Part shown: positions 28,201 to 55,989 of the stretch, piece by piece
How positions within the stretch are numbered: position 1 is the stretch's first letter
Layout of the letters: each line of letters begins with the position of its first letter
From: Schistosoma haematobium
Lineage: Eukaryota; Platyhelminthes; Trematoda; Strigeidida; Schistosomatidae
Assembly (NCBI RefSeq): GCF_000699445.3
Contig: NC_067201.1
Coordinates: forward strand, 20,253,001 to 20,317,000
Reading direction: 5' to 3'
DNA: 64,000 bases
The notes under the pieces: model-generated
What the model saw: only the letters and a program-made list of their open reading frames with translations
What the model was told of the DNA's origin: nothing
Database searches by the model: none
Position numbers and translations under genes: made by a program

Positions 28201-30598
28201 GACATAGAACTGATTTTCAGAACCAACTGCTCGAAAGTCCTTGAAAGGTAGTCTATGATCAACTGTTCAACACAATATCCAAACACTCAAATGGAATAAT
28301 TAAATATATGTAAGGGAGCCGAGATGTTGAAACAATGAACTCCAGAGTAAGAATTTGTGAATTAATTTGGTTAATTACATTGGGTGACCATTACTTAAGT
28401 TGATACCACAAGTTCTGACCATTGCAATTAATACTAAGGGTAAGTACGTTTATCGGAGAAACAATCAAAGGACAATCATGGTAAAATATCTAATGGAATC
28501 CTGTGGTTATTTTTCTCATGAAATTTTTAATGAAGATTCACTTTCTCAGTAATGAGTTGTTAAACGCAATCCACGCAATATTAAGCTTATATTCATCAAG
28601 AAATTAAAATATCTTTAACCACTTGAAGTTATTTTCACATACACGGAAGTAGTACCGAGTACACAAAATGGTACTCCTAAAAATATTCAACGGGAATTGT
28701 CCAAAACTTTCGTGTAACATCTAATACTTGCATTTGATAGTTAATGAATGTTCGTGCATAGTTGAACACATAGCCGTCTTAGCTACGATCGAGGTGAATT
28801 ATCTGTAAATTACAGAATCGCAACTTACACAACAAAATAAATGGACTGTGTTTATTCAAGGCCAAAACCATATGCATAAAACTCTTACACAGATGTGGTA
28901 CCGAAGCAGAAATAAATTGAGGATGACAAGAACACAGTTTACTGAGACTCCATTCTAAATCACAATTATTCACTGAGTATTGAGTATATGTTTCACGGAA
29001 ATGCAAACACAACTTGAAACTTATGAGTATGTCTGTGTTCTAGGCCTTCCGTTATCCGTTAAGTTATACCAAAGACGTAAAGTGTGTAAACAAAAGAATC
29101 TTCATTACGATCAGTAAGTTTGGTCCAGCAGTTCAGTTCGTCAAATATTTTTAAAAATTCATGACAAAAGAATCTGTAACTTAGCGGCTTTCCATAGGCA
29201 ATGTATACTTAACGACCAGAATAGCTTTGATGTTTTAATGTAAAACAATACAAGTTGGTGATCGAAATGTTACAATGCTTACGTTGTTTACTTATTGATC
29301 CGTGACTTTTTTGTTTGTTCGTTAAAATATCACACACCAGTGCGAGAATAACATTCATAAATCCATAAACAATCCTCCTGATTTGAGAGCAGAGAGAAAT
29401 ATCACGAATTTGCATTTCCGTCTTTCCTTTAATCCAGGGCGGTTATGAGGCGAAATTTATTTGGATAAAATTTTTGAAAGCCTGTGGGTTTTAAAATATA
29501 TTCGAGATTAAGTATCGTTGTTGTTTTATTTACCTACAGAGCATTAATAAATCATAAGTGTTCGTCTATTTTCACTCGGTTGCGAGTTAACGTTTGAATA
29601 ACTTTATATAATGACTTAAAGAATATAACAAAATGGTGGTTACCGGAAGGAAAATGGGGAAGGAGACAACACACCTCAAGGTTATCAAGCTTTGAAGAAA
29701 GCGCTTGACCATGCAAGGCCACGCGGACACCAGACATGAAATTCCAGATTAGGGTTTCAATACATGACAAAGAAATAATTTCGACAAGCTGATATCAAAT
29801 AATTAGGGCGCATTTTCTTGGTAAACTCGAAAATATACTTTTCTAACTGACGTGAATTTTGCAGCAACCACAACGGTGTATGTCTAAAAATGCCACGGGT
29901 ATACGAGGTTTTACAACGCTTTTACATGTGACAGTTTTAGAATCAAGTTATGCCAACCCAGCTAGAGCACAGCTCAAAAGTGAAGAAGTCCGAAGATATA
30001 TATGAAAATTTATCGGTATATCGATAAGCGTTCAATCTAAGCTGGCTAATAGTTGTAGGCAATGAGTAGCATGGCGTACCCTCTTGTGATCTAGTGCAGA
30101 TGCATGACCGAAAGCCACCAGTTAGATATGTCCAGTAAAATTAGAGGGGAAAGCATCAATTATGAAGACTTACAGAATTATTTGTTTTGGGAATTTATTT
30201 GCCGCTATATGTCTGTATTAGTACTGATATGGTCACAATCCAAAATAGTCAAAGTTTAATGTTGCTAACATAATATCACTCACGTGGCCAACTAGGTAAC
30301 CCATTGGCGTACGAAAGTGGTCTATGTTAGGTAACCAGCTTCATATTTTATTCTATGTATATAGTCCAATAAAAGTTGAAACTCTAGTTGTTTCGTGAAC
30401 GACTTCATCCCAACTACGTGGATCAGAACGAGTAAAAATATCGTCATACGATGAGCTTAAATATCACATATTAATCATATGTGTCTTTAAAATCCAGTTA
30501 ATGTCTCCATAATAAATAATTATTGATTAGCACTGAGATTAGATTTGTTCAGTCCACCACATATGCTGAAAATTCTTACATAGAAACTGGGCTGTCAT
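3976..30598 (-). CDS. EMC2: EMC2 (TTC35), ER membrane protein complex subunit 2, multi-exon gene
   Basis: EMC2 is the cytosolic TPR scaffold of the ER membrane protein complex, which inserts transmembrane helices. Exons on the minus strand, in order: 30598-30580 (tentative), 27464-27351, 25535-25471, 22898-22813, 21140-21083, 18587-18502, 13859-13718, 11496-11386, 8435-8166, 4293-3976. All join with GT-AG sites and compatible phases; the sum is 1269 nt, 422 residues plus stop. Similarity to animal EMC2 runs through [60 protein letters not shown] and AKWAAEQI. The family is usually about 300 residues. The excess is a polar Asn/Gln/Ser insert of about 70 residues after the last TPR and a Ser-rich tail of 105 residues. 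Introns are filled with transposon remains. The N-terminal exon is the weak point; the other nine are well supported. Confidence 0.9.
4128..4162 (+). repeat. (ACT)n microsatellite inside EMC2 exon 10
   Basis: Imperfect ACT/ACA runs that read as Ser codons (AGT) on the coding strand, coding a Ser/Cys run. Confidence 0.9.
4472..5714 (+). mobile_element. SR2-like (RTE clade) non-LTR retrotransposon, 5'-truncated, 13-bp TSD
   Basis: The insertion holds most of a reverse transcriptase: [43 protein letters not shown], then the [11 protein letters not shown] active site and [13 protein letters not shown] stop (TGA after GKSRIL) and a second at about 5412 interrupt it. The C-terminal zone has [20 protein letters not shown] and the end [20 protein letters not shown]. 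The 3' end is GGCGTAAGTAAGTAAGT, the tail style of SR2. The perfect target duplication aatcgactaaagt (4459-4471 and 5715-5727) fixes both ends. It lies in EMC2 intron 9, about 180 bp from exon 10, antisense. Confidence 0.92.
6400..6650 (+). repeat. LTR-like dispersed repeat, copy 2
   Basis: It contains TGTTGTTTTCTATTTTTATGG, TATATAAAC, ATGATTCATAT and TGTTCTGGACT in the same order as the minus-strand copy at 21603-21925. The right part (GTCACTGTAATCAATCGATAAG) recurs near 16250. No ORF of its own. Confidence 0.4.
6745..7115 (+). pseudogene. RTE-like LINE RT fragment
   Basis: Decayed reverse transcriptase start: [16 protein letters not shown] text (shared with 24770-24830), then [17 protein letters not shown], the domain before the palm. 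Several stops and shifts. Confidence 0.7.
7300..7700 (-). repeat. RTE-like LINE 3' end (C-terminus plus 3'UTR)
   Basis: Read on minus it has the [16 protein letters not shown] C-terminal coding end (GTTGGTGACATGGCTCAGAATCG region) and a 3'UTR ending in the block CTTGGACCGATGCATATGTATGCCTGG. It matches 14715-15100 in opposite orientation. In EMC2 intron 9. Confidence 0.75.
8166..8435 (-). CDS. EMC2: EMC2 exon 9, polar insert plus conserved AKWAAEQI end
   Basis: It is in phase 0 and begins at ATG after an AG, continuing LYGLLL with MLPLTTENK. About 70 residues are rich in Asn, Gln and Ser and have no counterpart in human EMC2. The last segment, [17 protein letters not shown], matches human YASWAASQINRAYQ. 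The donor is GTATGT. If this intron were retained the protein would end six residues later (VCILQY, stop at 8145-8147), giving a shorter isoform without the Ser-rich tail. The acceptor has a weak polypyrimidine tract, so the exact 5' edge is less sure. Confidence 0.8.
9102..9190 (+). repeat. ~520-bp repeat, 5' end fragment, copy C
   Basis: It carries the family's 5' block, CCCTGGTACGGCCGAGAGTG, GGGAGAGTCACC and ATGCTCTCACATGG, then stops. Confidence 0.75.
9540..9627 (-). repeat. RTE-like LINE C-terminal fragment
   Basis: Matches the CATTTTGAGCCATTGGTTAC zone of the same LINE 3' region (compare 7560-7640), read on minus. Runs directly into inverted arm 1. Confidence 0.5.
9628..10127 (-). repeat. 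inverted ~500-bp duplication of RTE-like remnant, arm 1
   Basis: A degenerate non-LTR reverse transcriptase C-terminal remnant on the minus strand, identical over at least 400 bp to 17740-18240 in opposite orientation. The arms share stop codons and decay, so they are copies of one dead fragment, not two insertions. In EMC2 intron 8. Confidence 0.85.
11386..11496 (-). CDS. EMC2: EMC2 exon 8
   Basis: The acceptor is tcttcag and the donor GTAAGT. The exon is 37 codons in phase 0. It encodes [20 protein letters not shown] then [17 protein letters not shown], matching the human [24 protein letters not shown] segment. Confidence 0.95.
11587..11685 (-). repeat. RTE-like LINE 3'UTR fragment
   Basis: The last ~100 bp of the same LINE family as 7300-7700 (ACCAATGCATATTTATATGTG, TCCTACATTGTAGCTGAC). 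EMC2 intron 7... immediately after exon 8 on the plus side. Confidence 0.65.
11790..11965 (+). repeat. ~520-bp repeat, 5' fragment, copy D
   Basis: It is the 5' third of the family, to about TGTCCTGAGCTTTAACC. It lies in EMC2 intron 7, beside a LINE 3' fragment. Confidence 0.75.
12147..12315 (+). repeat. tRNA-like SINE with degraded hammerhead, copy 2
   Basis: A box-A-like (GGCTCAGTGGTCTAGAGGTTA) and a degenerate box-B-like segment precede the shared body. In the ribozyme part (12214-12269) GAAA has become TAAA and stem II is damaged. It lies in EMC2 intron 7. Confidence 0.75.
13718..13859 (-). CDS. EMC2: EMC2 exon 7 (core TPR)
   Basis: The acceptor is gtttccgtatag and the donor GTAAGT. It encodes [20 protein letters not shown], then [20 protein letters not shown] and YYQRYAE, closely matching the most conserved part of EMC2. 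It is the most diagnostic exon of the gene. Confidence 0.96.
14080..14585 (+). repeat. ~520-bp repeat, copy E
   Basis: Full length, ending GTGTGGCGCATATGTATTCG, TGTACCAATGTCTATGTG, then AAATAAATAAATAA. It is followed 130 bp later by a LINE 3' end in the same orientation. Confidence 0.85.
14715..15105 (+). repeat. RTE-like LINE 3' end (C-terminus plus 3'UTR)
   Basis: Sense copy: [20 protein letters not shown], then [10 protein letters not shown], with 3'UTR and the terminal block CATATATGTGCCTGGTCGTAC. 5'-truncated. In EMC2 intron 6. Confidence 0.75.
15785..16240 (+). repeat. ~520-bp repeat, copy F
   Basis: Full-length member with a ~60-bp internal deletion in the GGTGGACACGGAGAG block; copy G (19186-19600) shares the same deletion, so F and G form a subfamily. 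Confidence 0.85.
16305..16400 (+). repeat. truncated SINE with degraded hammerhead, copy 3
   Basis: Only the 3' part remains (CATACTAGAACGAAAC, then GTCCAGTGCTTC and the GGTAGTCTAG block). The core reads TTAAGGA instead of CTGAGGA. The GTC site and the stem I 3' strand are kept. Confidence 0.65.
16498..16780 (+). mobile_element. Merlin-type MITE, 283 bp
   Basis: Terminal inverted repeats: GAGACTATAATTAATGGACG at one end and CCATAAATTATAGTTTC at the other. The interior (CCTTAAATCTAATTCCTAAC, then CATTCACAAGGTCA) is shared with 20111-20382 and 39702-39980. Noncoding. Ends match those of the Merlin relic at 26403-27190. EMC2 intron 6. Confidence 0.85.
17560..17775 (+). pseudogene. RTE-like LINE reverse transcriptase remnant
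   Basis: The reading [19 protein letters not shown] parallels GMCFAPSKFKVLLQDW of the LINE at 45749-47650, the region after the polymerase palm. It ends at a stop after VSSLLMS. Continues into inverted arm 2. Decayed. Confidence 0.65.
17740..18240 (+). repeat. inverted ~500-bp duplication of RTE-like remnant, arm 2
   Basis: Partner of 9628-10127, sense LINE direction plus. The upstream part (17560-17740) adds recognisable RTE-like sequence (KMLLQDW as in the other LINE's KVLLQDW) absent from arm 1. In EMC2 intron 6. Confidence 0.85.
18502..18587 (-). CDS. EMC2: EMC2 exon 6
   Basis: The acceptor is tttag and the donor GTAAGT. It encodes [20 protein letters not shown] then NELREYLK, matching the human [25 protein letters not shown] segment. 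Confidence 0.94.
18633..18670 (+). repeat. (AAT)n microsatellite
   Basis: About twelve imperfect AAT units, in EMC2 intron 5 close to exon 6. Confidence 0.95.
18709..18724 (+). repeat. (AC)n microsatellite
   Basis: Eight AC units just after ATATGTATATA. Confidence 0.95.
19096..19150 (-). repeat. short inverted arm flanking ~520-bp repeat copy G (left)
   Basis: TGATGGAGTTTTGTTCTTTG and GGTTTGAGCATAGAGCTTTC are the reverse complement of 19612-19668, and a third copy lies at about 42240-42300 in JNK intron 4 (42099-43269). They bracket copy G, but inverted arms are not a target duplication. Confidence 0.6.
19186..19600 (-). repeat. ~520-bp repeat, copy G, inserted between inverted arms
   Basis: Nearly identical in sequence and deletion to copy F, on the minus strand; it lacks the family's first ~60 bp. 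It is bracketed by short inverted arms at 19096-19150 and 19612-19668. Confidence 0.85.
19612..19668 (+). repeat. short inverted arm flanking ~520-bp repeat copy G (right)
   Basis: GAAAGCTCCACGACTAAACC and AAGAATAAAACCCCATCAAA; partner of 19096-19150. Confidence 0.6.
20111..20382 (+). mobile_element. Merlin-type MITE
   Basis: TIRs GAGACTATAATTTATGAACG and ATCCATAAATTATCGACTC, same interior as the other two copies. Noncoding. EMC2 intron 5. Confidence 0.85.
21083..21140 (-). CDS. EMC2: EMC2 exon 5
   Basis: The acceptor is acaaaag and the donor GTAAGT. It encodes [19 protein letters not shown], matching YDDAIQLYDRILQEDPTNT of the human protein, a TPR motif. Confidence 0.95.
21603..21925 (-). 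repeat. LTR-like dispersed repeat, copy 3 (possible solo LTR)
   Basis: Read on the minus strand it starts TGACAGCC and ends ATAACA, with TATAAAC and a shared central block. The TG...CA ends and the promoter-like TATA fit a solo LTR, but I see no convincing target duplication. It lies in EMC2 intron 4, in the sense direction of the gene. Confidence 0.4.
22813..22898 (-). CDS. EMC2: EMC2 exon 4
   Basis: The acceptor is tttatag and the donor GTAAGT. It encodes [20 protein letters not shown] then GMYLESKG, matching [21 protein letters not shown] of human EMC2. It ends two bases into a codon completed by exon 5. Confidence 0.93.
23120..25020 (+). pseudogene. RTE-like LINE, endonuclease plus start of RT, heavily decayed
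   Basis: Begins with an AP-endonuclease-type start ([20 protein letters not shown], then DTRIQDS), followed at 23640-23800 by [20 protein letters not shown] and a damaged DDFNA (normally GDMNAQVG). Later come [12 protein letters not shown] and a [17 protein letters not shown] stretch near 24915. Many stops and shifts. It is the most 5' LINE material in the window and lies in EMC2 intron 3. Confidence 0.75.
25471..25535 (-). CDS. EMC2: EMC2 exon 3
   Basis: A strong acceptor (ttcttttcttacag) and the donor GTAAGT bound it. It encodes [21 protein letters not shown], equivalent to human IYEQVMIAALDYGRDDLAL, the first TPR helix pair. Confidence 0.93.
26403..27190 (-). mobile_element. Merlin DNA transposon relic with nested MITE
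   Basis: The left end GGGACTCTAATTTATGGACG and right end TTCATAAATTAGAGTCTC are inverted and match the MITE ends. The interior contains the C-terminal half of a Merlin (IS1016-like) transposase on minus and, at about 26880-27040, a truncated MITE in reverse orientation. Autonomous Merlin elements are longer, so part of the 5' coding region is missing. A target duplication is not clear. EMC2 intron 2. Confidence 0.75.
26532..26850 (-). pseudogene. Merlin transposase, C-terminal part, one in-frame stop
   Basis: Reads [20 protein letters not shown], then HRVVIHK, a stop codon, and [20 protein letters not shown] followed by [13 protein letters not shown] and [12 protein letters not shown]. The YTDVWKAY Asp and the NNIEAMWS Glu fit the second Asp and the Glu of the IS1016/Merlin DDE triad. 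The first Asp region is missing. The stop between the catalytic residues marks it as dead. Confidence 0.8.
27351..27464 (-). CDS. EMC2: EMC2 exon 2
   Basis: The acceptor is ttcag and the donor GTATGT. It encodes [11 protein letters not shown], then [17 protein letters not shown], matching the N-terminal helix of EMC2 (EEMRDKMRKWREE in human, then the 'INEYASKLGDD' region). The phase is 2 nt carried in and 1 nt carried out. Confidence 0.85.
27465..30579. other. putative EMC2 intron 1, no other feature recognised
   Basis: A 3.1-kb AT-rich stretch with short ORFs only (for example 27832-28050 and 29552-29770) that lack matches I recognise. If the first exon is misplaced, the true one is probably in here or just above it. 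Confidence 0.4.
30580..30598 (-). CDS. EMC2: EMC2 candidate exon 1 (start codon)
   Basis: This reads ATG plus five codons (MTAQFL) and one extra base, then a good donor, GTAAGA. The leftover base gives the phase exon 2 needs, and joining yields MTAQFLC followed by [11 protein letters not shown]. Human EMC2 has about 12 residues before the matching point, so a tiny first exon is expected. Another phase-compatible ATG with a poorer donor lies near 28390, so this choice is provisional. Confidence 0.35.
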
Positions 30599-30599
30599 A

Positions 30600-32935
30600 A
30601 ATGAATTATCCTTACCATCAGTTGGCTATGTTGAGGATACTAAATATTTGATCCTACTAATATTTCGTCTATCCAGGCCTACGCTTTCTCAACCGATAGC
30701 TCAGTTAATGTAGATCAGCTTTCTGAAAAGGTGTGGGATAGGTTAGACGTCACACTAGATGAAGTCACAAATCATTCCGTCTTATCATCAACGTTACATA
30801 GATTCTAGTCCTACCCTTGATTGATGGATAAACAAATGTAGAAGCCTAAAAGGAAAAAAACACCTCTCTTACTTATTCCTTAGAACTAATCATGAAGTTT
30901 TGGTGCCCTCCTTTGACTTTTTAGTGACGGCGAAGATGAGATATAACTTTACCATTGCTGTCGTAGGTTGAACTCAAACCGATTCAATGACGCTAAACCC
31001 TTATACCAAATATATTAGTATAATTTAATTCAATATTCATACACAAACAGATCGATGATGAGAATGAATAAATGAACGACGGAGGTCGGGTAGATGCAAA
31101 CCTCTGGAAATAAAATTGTCTCAAGCCACACATGAAAATAAATAAGAAGCAAAATGGGCAAACACAAATAGATAAGCATATGTATATAAATGCACGCAAG
31201 AAAAACGTCAGTTACATATATATATATATAATTAATAGGTACATAGAAAGCTTACTATATAGGGAACATAGAAATACAACAATAAAGCTTTCTATTAATA
31301 TTATGATAAATATAAATAATGATAATCCCAAGTACAAAGCCGGAGGTTTTAACTTAGTATTCGTATTGTTATGGCATGGACAGTGCATATACGATTCCAC
31401 TCCATACAATACCTCACTTTGTAATTATTCAGACTTGTGAATAACAAACATAGTAGTAGGCTGGGTCGAAAAAATGTAACTTCCTAGATGAAGATTTGTT
31501 TGGCAAAAGCGTATTCAAGGTGTTGTCTTAGTTCGTCCATTATCTAGTCGACCTGAAAGCGAACGTTTGAAGATTGATTCCCCAAGAAATACTTCATGCC
31601 TATCGGTTACGGTCATATTTATCATTAAACCATCAACGAAGTTCATCTTCAGAAGTCCAGGGAAATATTAATTATCAATGACCCTAAGAAAGCTTGGATT
31701 GAGTCTCATCGCGTCTTGAAATATTTAGCCGGTTATAGTCACTTCTCGGAAAATTTTCTAGTTTGACAAGGATAAGTTATAGGTTTTATTTTCCAACTAA
31801 ATTAAACGATAACTAGGATACTGTTTCAAACATGACAGTACTTGTCTTACTGAAGACGCTTACACATGCTGTTGTGCTTAAGAAATAAACACTTTGTCTG
31901 AGATAGCCATTCACAATTTCTTTGAAAATACATAAACGATTTTAATCCTTTCCTTTTATCTTGTGGAAGAGTGCAAGGAGATCTCATATTGGCACTGGAA
32001 ATTTTAAATGACAACACGTATGTTCTAAATTTTTGATAGTTTTTGGACTATTAACCTCCAAGTTCCTTTAGAGGGGTTTGAAAACCGTAGCTGCAAATTT
32101 CCGCATATTAAACCCTGCCATCAAATGACTAAATACTGAACCACTCTATCTGAACGAATGGCCACACAGTCAATCGCGGACTCGTCAAATAAGAAACTGG
32201 ACTATTAAAACGAGATTGTCCCTTGAATACTTCATGGATTATTAGTGTCTAACCAACCTCCCTTTAATTCTTGTGAAGACTAAACTTGTTCGTATGGAAG
32301 AAGGAAAAGTATCCAAAAACGGATTCCTGCTGCGTTTGTTCATCCATGAAATATTTTATTTTAAGGTCAGAGATTAATCTTCCTGTACTGGTCCCCGCGG
32401 TTCGAAACTAATTTCATTTCACGTCCCTCTGAATATATCAATCAAATGAGCTGTTACCATGCGTTGAGCCAGAGATTCACCATGGTGGCTTCTTAAAGTG
32501 AGTAATTTTCTATCTCGAGAACAGTGAGTTTTGAGCGTCGAAAGGCCTTTATCCATAACATCTTGTTAGTTGATGATCTTAAACCCAGTCGAAACAGGAT
32601 TTAGGAATGAAGAAGTTTGAAGAAGTATCTGGAAGATGGTCAGTGAATCGAGAAGTGTATGAACCCAGGCTGACTGGTTATTGCGAGGAAGAGGTAGCAT
32701 AATATATCAAGTCATAATCTGGTGTATATGTTCAAACAAGATACTCCAAGCTGAGTAGAACTAATAACAACATCAAGAATATCGAAAACAAATACAAACA
32801 TTGACAGTGTCCATAAAAACCCGTTTAAGATAACTAATGAACCCCATTTCATACCAGACCCACATCCACACAACCGACAGTAACAAGCCTTTAGGACAAT
32901 CATAGAACATTTTAACTGATCGCTTCTGAAAAGGT
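30600..32935. other. intergenic region between EMC2 and JNK
   Basis: No recognisable gene or repeat apart from short TA and AAT runs near 31220. The EMC2 promoter should lie in its lower part; I see no clear core promoter motif. Confidence 0.4.
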
Positions 32936-32939
32936 CAAG

Positions 32940-33695
32940 ATCGCTTTCTTACCTAAAGACTTTTTCAGTAGTTAATCTACCATGCAGAAATTCTGAAATT
33001 TGTTTGTCACCTAAATGTAAAGTGTTTTTAGGACTGGCTCTGTATCGATTGCTTAATTTTACACTTATGATTCACTATCCGTTAGTTGAGTTGTAAAATT
33101 ATTTATAAATGTGACGCTTCATCTTTTAGTGTGACCCAATGTTTAGTGATTAATTAACATCATATTGTCCCCAAATGCCCTAGTATGGTCAAAAGTGGAG
33201 AGAGTCACCTCTCCCTCTCCAAATGCTCTCACATGGTCACGCATATACAGCCACTCATAGGGAAATCCTACTCACCGTCTTCTCGCGGAATTACTGTTGT
33301 TTAACAAGTTGAGAGGACCAAAGCGAATGTCCAGCTCTTAGAGCGGGTTGATGGACACAGAGAGTCCACCAAGGAGAGCTGGAGAACCATCATTCCAAAC
33401 CATTGGTGTACATGAGATGGAACCCATGATTCTGAAGGAACAAAAGGCTTATAAACCAATCGTTGGTCATCAGCCACTATGGGACTGAATCTCCTTACAT
33501 TGCTCCACTGCCTTGTGGATCAAACCTTTAGTTCGAAGACTTTGGGTGTGGCCCCCTAATAAAACCACATGCTCCGGTTCGGGCACCCAGGCAGTATCCT
33601 AGCCCTGACACAAATCAAATGAGATTTGTGTGGCACATATGTATCTGGTGCCTTCTTTTACCAATGTTTATGTGTTCAAATAAATAAATAATCGA
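32940..33695 (+). repeat. inverted duplication, left arm
   Basis: About 230 bp of otherwise unique sequence (starting CTTTCTTACCTAAAGACTTT) plus copy H. The same block lies inverted at 38893-39636 with only scattered differences. Spacer 5.2 kb, containing JNK exons 6 and 7. Confidence 0.85.
33170..33692 (+). repeat. ~520-bp repeat, copy H
   Basis: Full length with a tail AAATAAATAAATAAT. It is paired with copy I on the other strand; both share flanking sequence, so one arose by duplication of the other with its flank. Confidence 0.85.
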
Positions 33696-34456
33696 GATAT
33701 AGACTGCTTCCGTGATACAATGACTGTCAAATCTAACTATATGGTACTAGGCCAATACTTGACCATTTGACAATATTAAATGAATCAAGGAATATAATGA
33801 ATAAGGATCGATATGGTAAAACAGATTTTCCAATCGATCTCTCTACTCAATGATTGATAGATACGCTTCAAATAGCTGAAGTTCCATAAATCCACAATTT
33901 TAACTAGAAAGAATAAGCTAAACTGATTCAAATAAATAAGGAAACTATCAACTGTTCAATCAATTGAACAAACACAAATTTTTTTTTAAAGATAGAATAA
34001 GAAAAACTTATAATTAACCATTATTTGGTTGTGTTAATGATAAACAACTAGGAGAATTCAAATGAAATCAACACATAATAATCTAAAATGATCCATATCT
34101 ATATATATTTTTACAATATACTTACAAGATCATTAAATTATGATTCACAAGAAATTAGTGATTGATATCCAGAAGGCATTCAGCAAATAGAGCAAAACCA
34201 AACAACATTTTGAATAGAGGTTGTTTTGTTTTATTAATAAAAGTAATATACCCTAACAACAGAAATAAAATTATGATAAAAAAAGACAAATATAAACTAA
34301 TAAATACACACTATTGAGAATATTGAAAAACAACAAACAATTGTGTTCCAATTCTATTTTCTCTTTGTTTTGTTTACCGGCTAAACAAACAAACAAAAAT
34401 GACTCCATGTTGTTTAAAAGTGATAAGCGTAAGCAAACTAGTCATTTGAATGATAA

Positions 34457-34479
34457 ATATATATATATATATATATAAT
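34457..34479 (+). repeat. (AT)n microsatellite
   Basis: About eleven AT units in the low-complexity stretch downstream of JNK. Confidence 0.95.
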
Positions 34480-35462
34480 ATGAGTAGTAGACTCAACAAT
34501 ATAGCAAAATAAGTTTCAAAGGGATGTTGTTGTTGTTTATTGATTTTTATTTCAAAAATCAAAACACATAATGAATAGGCATTTGCGGTGATGGACAATT
34601 GTACTAGTGAGTGAATAAAATATTGTTTGTTTTTCTTTTTCGAAAAAAAGAAAGAAAGAAAGAAAAGAGAAGAGAAAATGTTTCTCTCTTTTTTTCTTTT
34701 TCTTTGAAACAGTAATAAAACCATGTATAAATATAGAAATGGATGTCAAAAACAACAACAAACAAACAAACAATCAAGCATTTGTGATTATGATTATCTT
34801 ATACCGGGAATAGTGATTACGTTTAAAAGGTTATACCTATATTTATTTATTTGAATAATAATATAAATGACATAATAAATGAATTCATTGAATCATCTAC
34901 AATGAAAGGTTATATCACAAAATAAACATAGAAAAGTAGTTGATGAATAAATGAAAAATAAGCATGTTTGTGTTTGTGGATGTCTGTGTGTGCATATTAA
35001 CACTAAAGTTACATAATGACAGGGAGAAAGAAAACAAAAATTACCCAACACACACATATACATAAACAGATGTGGAAACTAAATTTCATTTTAAAGAAAA
35101 GGATTAAGAAAGGGGGAAATGTAAAAAAGAAATTAAACAACGATAAATTTAAAAAAAAAATAAACATAATCCATTCGAGTTACATCATATGTATGTATGT
35201 ATACATTCAACGGACCATTCATTTCCTATACAGTACATAATCAAAGGATAACACAAGCGAATCATCCTATGCACACTTGGAATAATAATGATAAATAATT
35301 CTATGTATAGACGACTATCTCTATTCTTTATTTTATACAAAACAATAATAACAATAATAATAGCTGGTAGCCAATAGATTTACAAGAGGTTAAACAATAA
35401 AAAATAATAATAGTGATATAAAAACAAGAAAACAATCAAAAGTTTCACTGTATCACTACCAT

Positions 35463-35500
35463 CACTACCGCCACCACCACCACCATCACCATCATCACTA
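35463..35500 (+). repeat. (CAC/CAT)n repeat in probable JNK 3'UTR
   Basis: CACCACCACCACCATCACCA runs, GGTGGTGAT on the JNK strand, about 220-260 nt after the stop. Confidence 0.85.
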
Positions 35501-35607
35501 CACCTATTCACAGTTTCCAGTTAATAAAGTTGTGTTTTTTTAAAGAAAAGAAAGCTGGGAATAATCTGTAGGTTTGTTGTTGATAGCTTAATAACCATTT
35601 ATAATGT

Positions 35608-35613
35608 TCGTTT
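35608..35613 (-). terminator. candidate AATAAA poly(A) signal of JNK
   Basis: TTTATT on the plus strand is AATAAA on the minus strand, about 107 nt after the JNK stop. Many similar hexamers follow in this AT-rich stretch, so the actual 3' end is not fixed. Confidence 0.35.
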
Positions 35614-35719
35614 ATTCGATCTTCTATGTAGAACACTTTTCTTTCTCTCTGTCTTTTAATATTTTGTCTTATAAATGCATGTGTATATACACATGTGATC
35701 CATTTGTTTCAAAGATCAT

Positions 35720-55579
<19,860 letters not shown>

Positions 55580-55640
55580 TTTTGAGTTTATGTACATAGT
55601 CTCCAAAGTTAAGGAGGCTACCTGCTTTACATTGAAAAAA
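55580..55640 (-). promoter_or_regulatory. JNK 5'UTR with 3' splice acceptor (spliced leader or 5'UTR intron)
   Basis: On the minus strand a pyrimidine-rich run (cctttctctctttttt) precedes cag at 55624-55622, 42 nt before the JNK ATG. This is a good 3' splice site. Schistosomes add a spliced leader in trans to part of their mRNAs, so it may be a trans-splice acceptor; a normal 5'UTR intron is equally possible from sequence alone. Confidence 0.55.
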
Positions 55641-55989
55641 GAGAGAAAGGACCAGACATCATAAGCAGCGCCACCACTCTGTTGACCTTAAATATTCAAT
55701 ATATCGGAGACTTGTGATAAGCTTAGATTGATTGTTGCAGTTTGAATATATATAGTACATAAAAGTTCGAATGCAGAAGCGCTAAGAGAAGACGACTAAC
55801 GCAGTAAAAGGAAGGACAGACTGACCAGCAATGCAGACTATGTAATTGAATAAAGATAAAAGAGTAGCACGTAAGAAGAGAGCTAAGAATAAGTAAATGG
55901 CATTCGTTAATAACAACAGATATTTAGAGCACAGCTAGCTCAAGAAGCATGTGATGAGTGTGTATACGTTTCTCAAGTCTCCTTTTGGA

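Larger units (their letters stand above)
33700..35719. other. low-complexity AT-rich region, probable JNK 3'UTR and downstream
   Basis: Long A- and T-rich runs, AT and GAAA repeats and many TTTATT hexamers. ORFs here are biased-composition artefacts. The JNK transcript end lies somewhere in the upper part. Confidence 0.5.

Noticed and set aside
28380..28400. Alternative first exon of EMC2 (ATGGTCACCCAAT)
   Set aside because: Phase fits, but the donor GTAATT is weaker and the peptide (MVTQ) is shorter than the candidate at 30580-30598; kept only as a fallback.
28836..29012. Minus-strand ORF ending at a good donor (GTAAGT) with matching phase for EMC2 exon 2
   Set aside because: Joining gives a hydrophobic leader unlike any EMC2 N-terminus; the cytosolic protein should not have one.
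34374..34773. Minus-strand ORFs rich in Phe, Lys and Leu
   Set aside because: They lie in a T-rich and GAAA-rich low-complexity stretch downstream of JNK and show no coding pattern.
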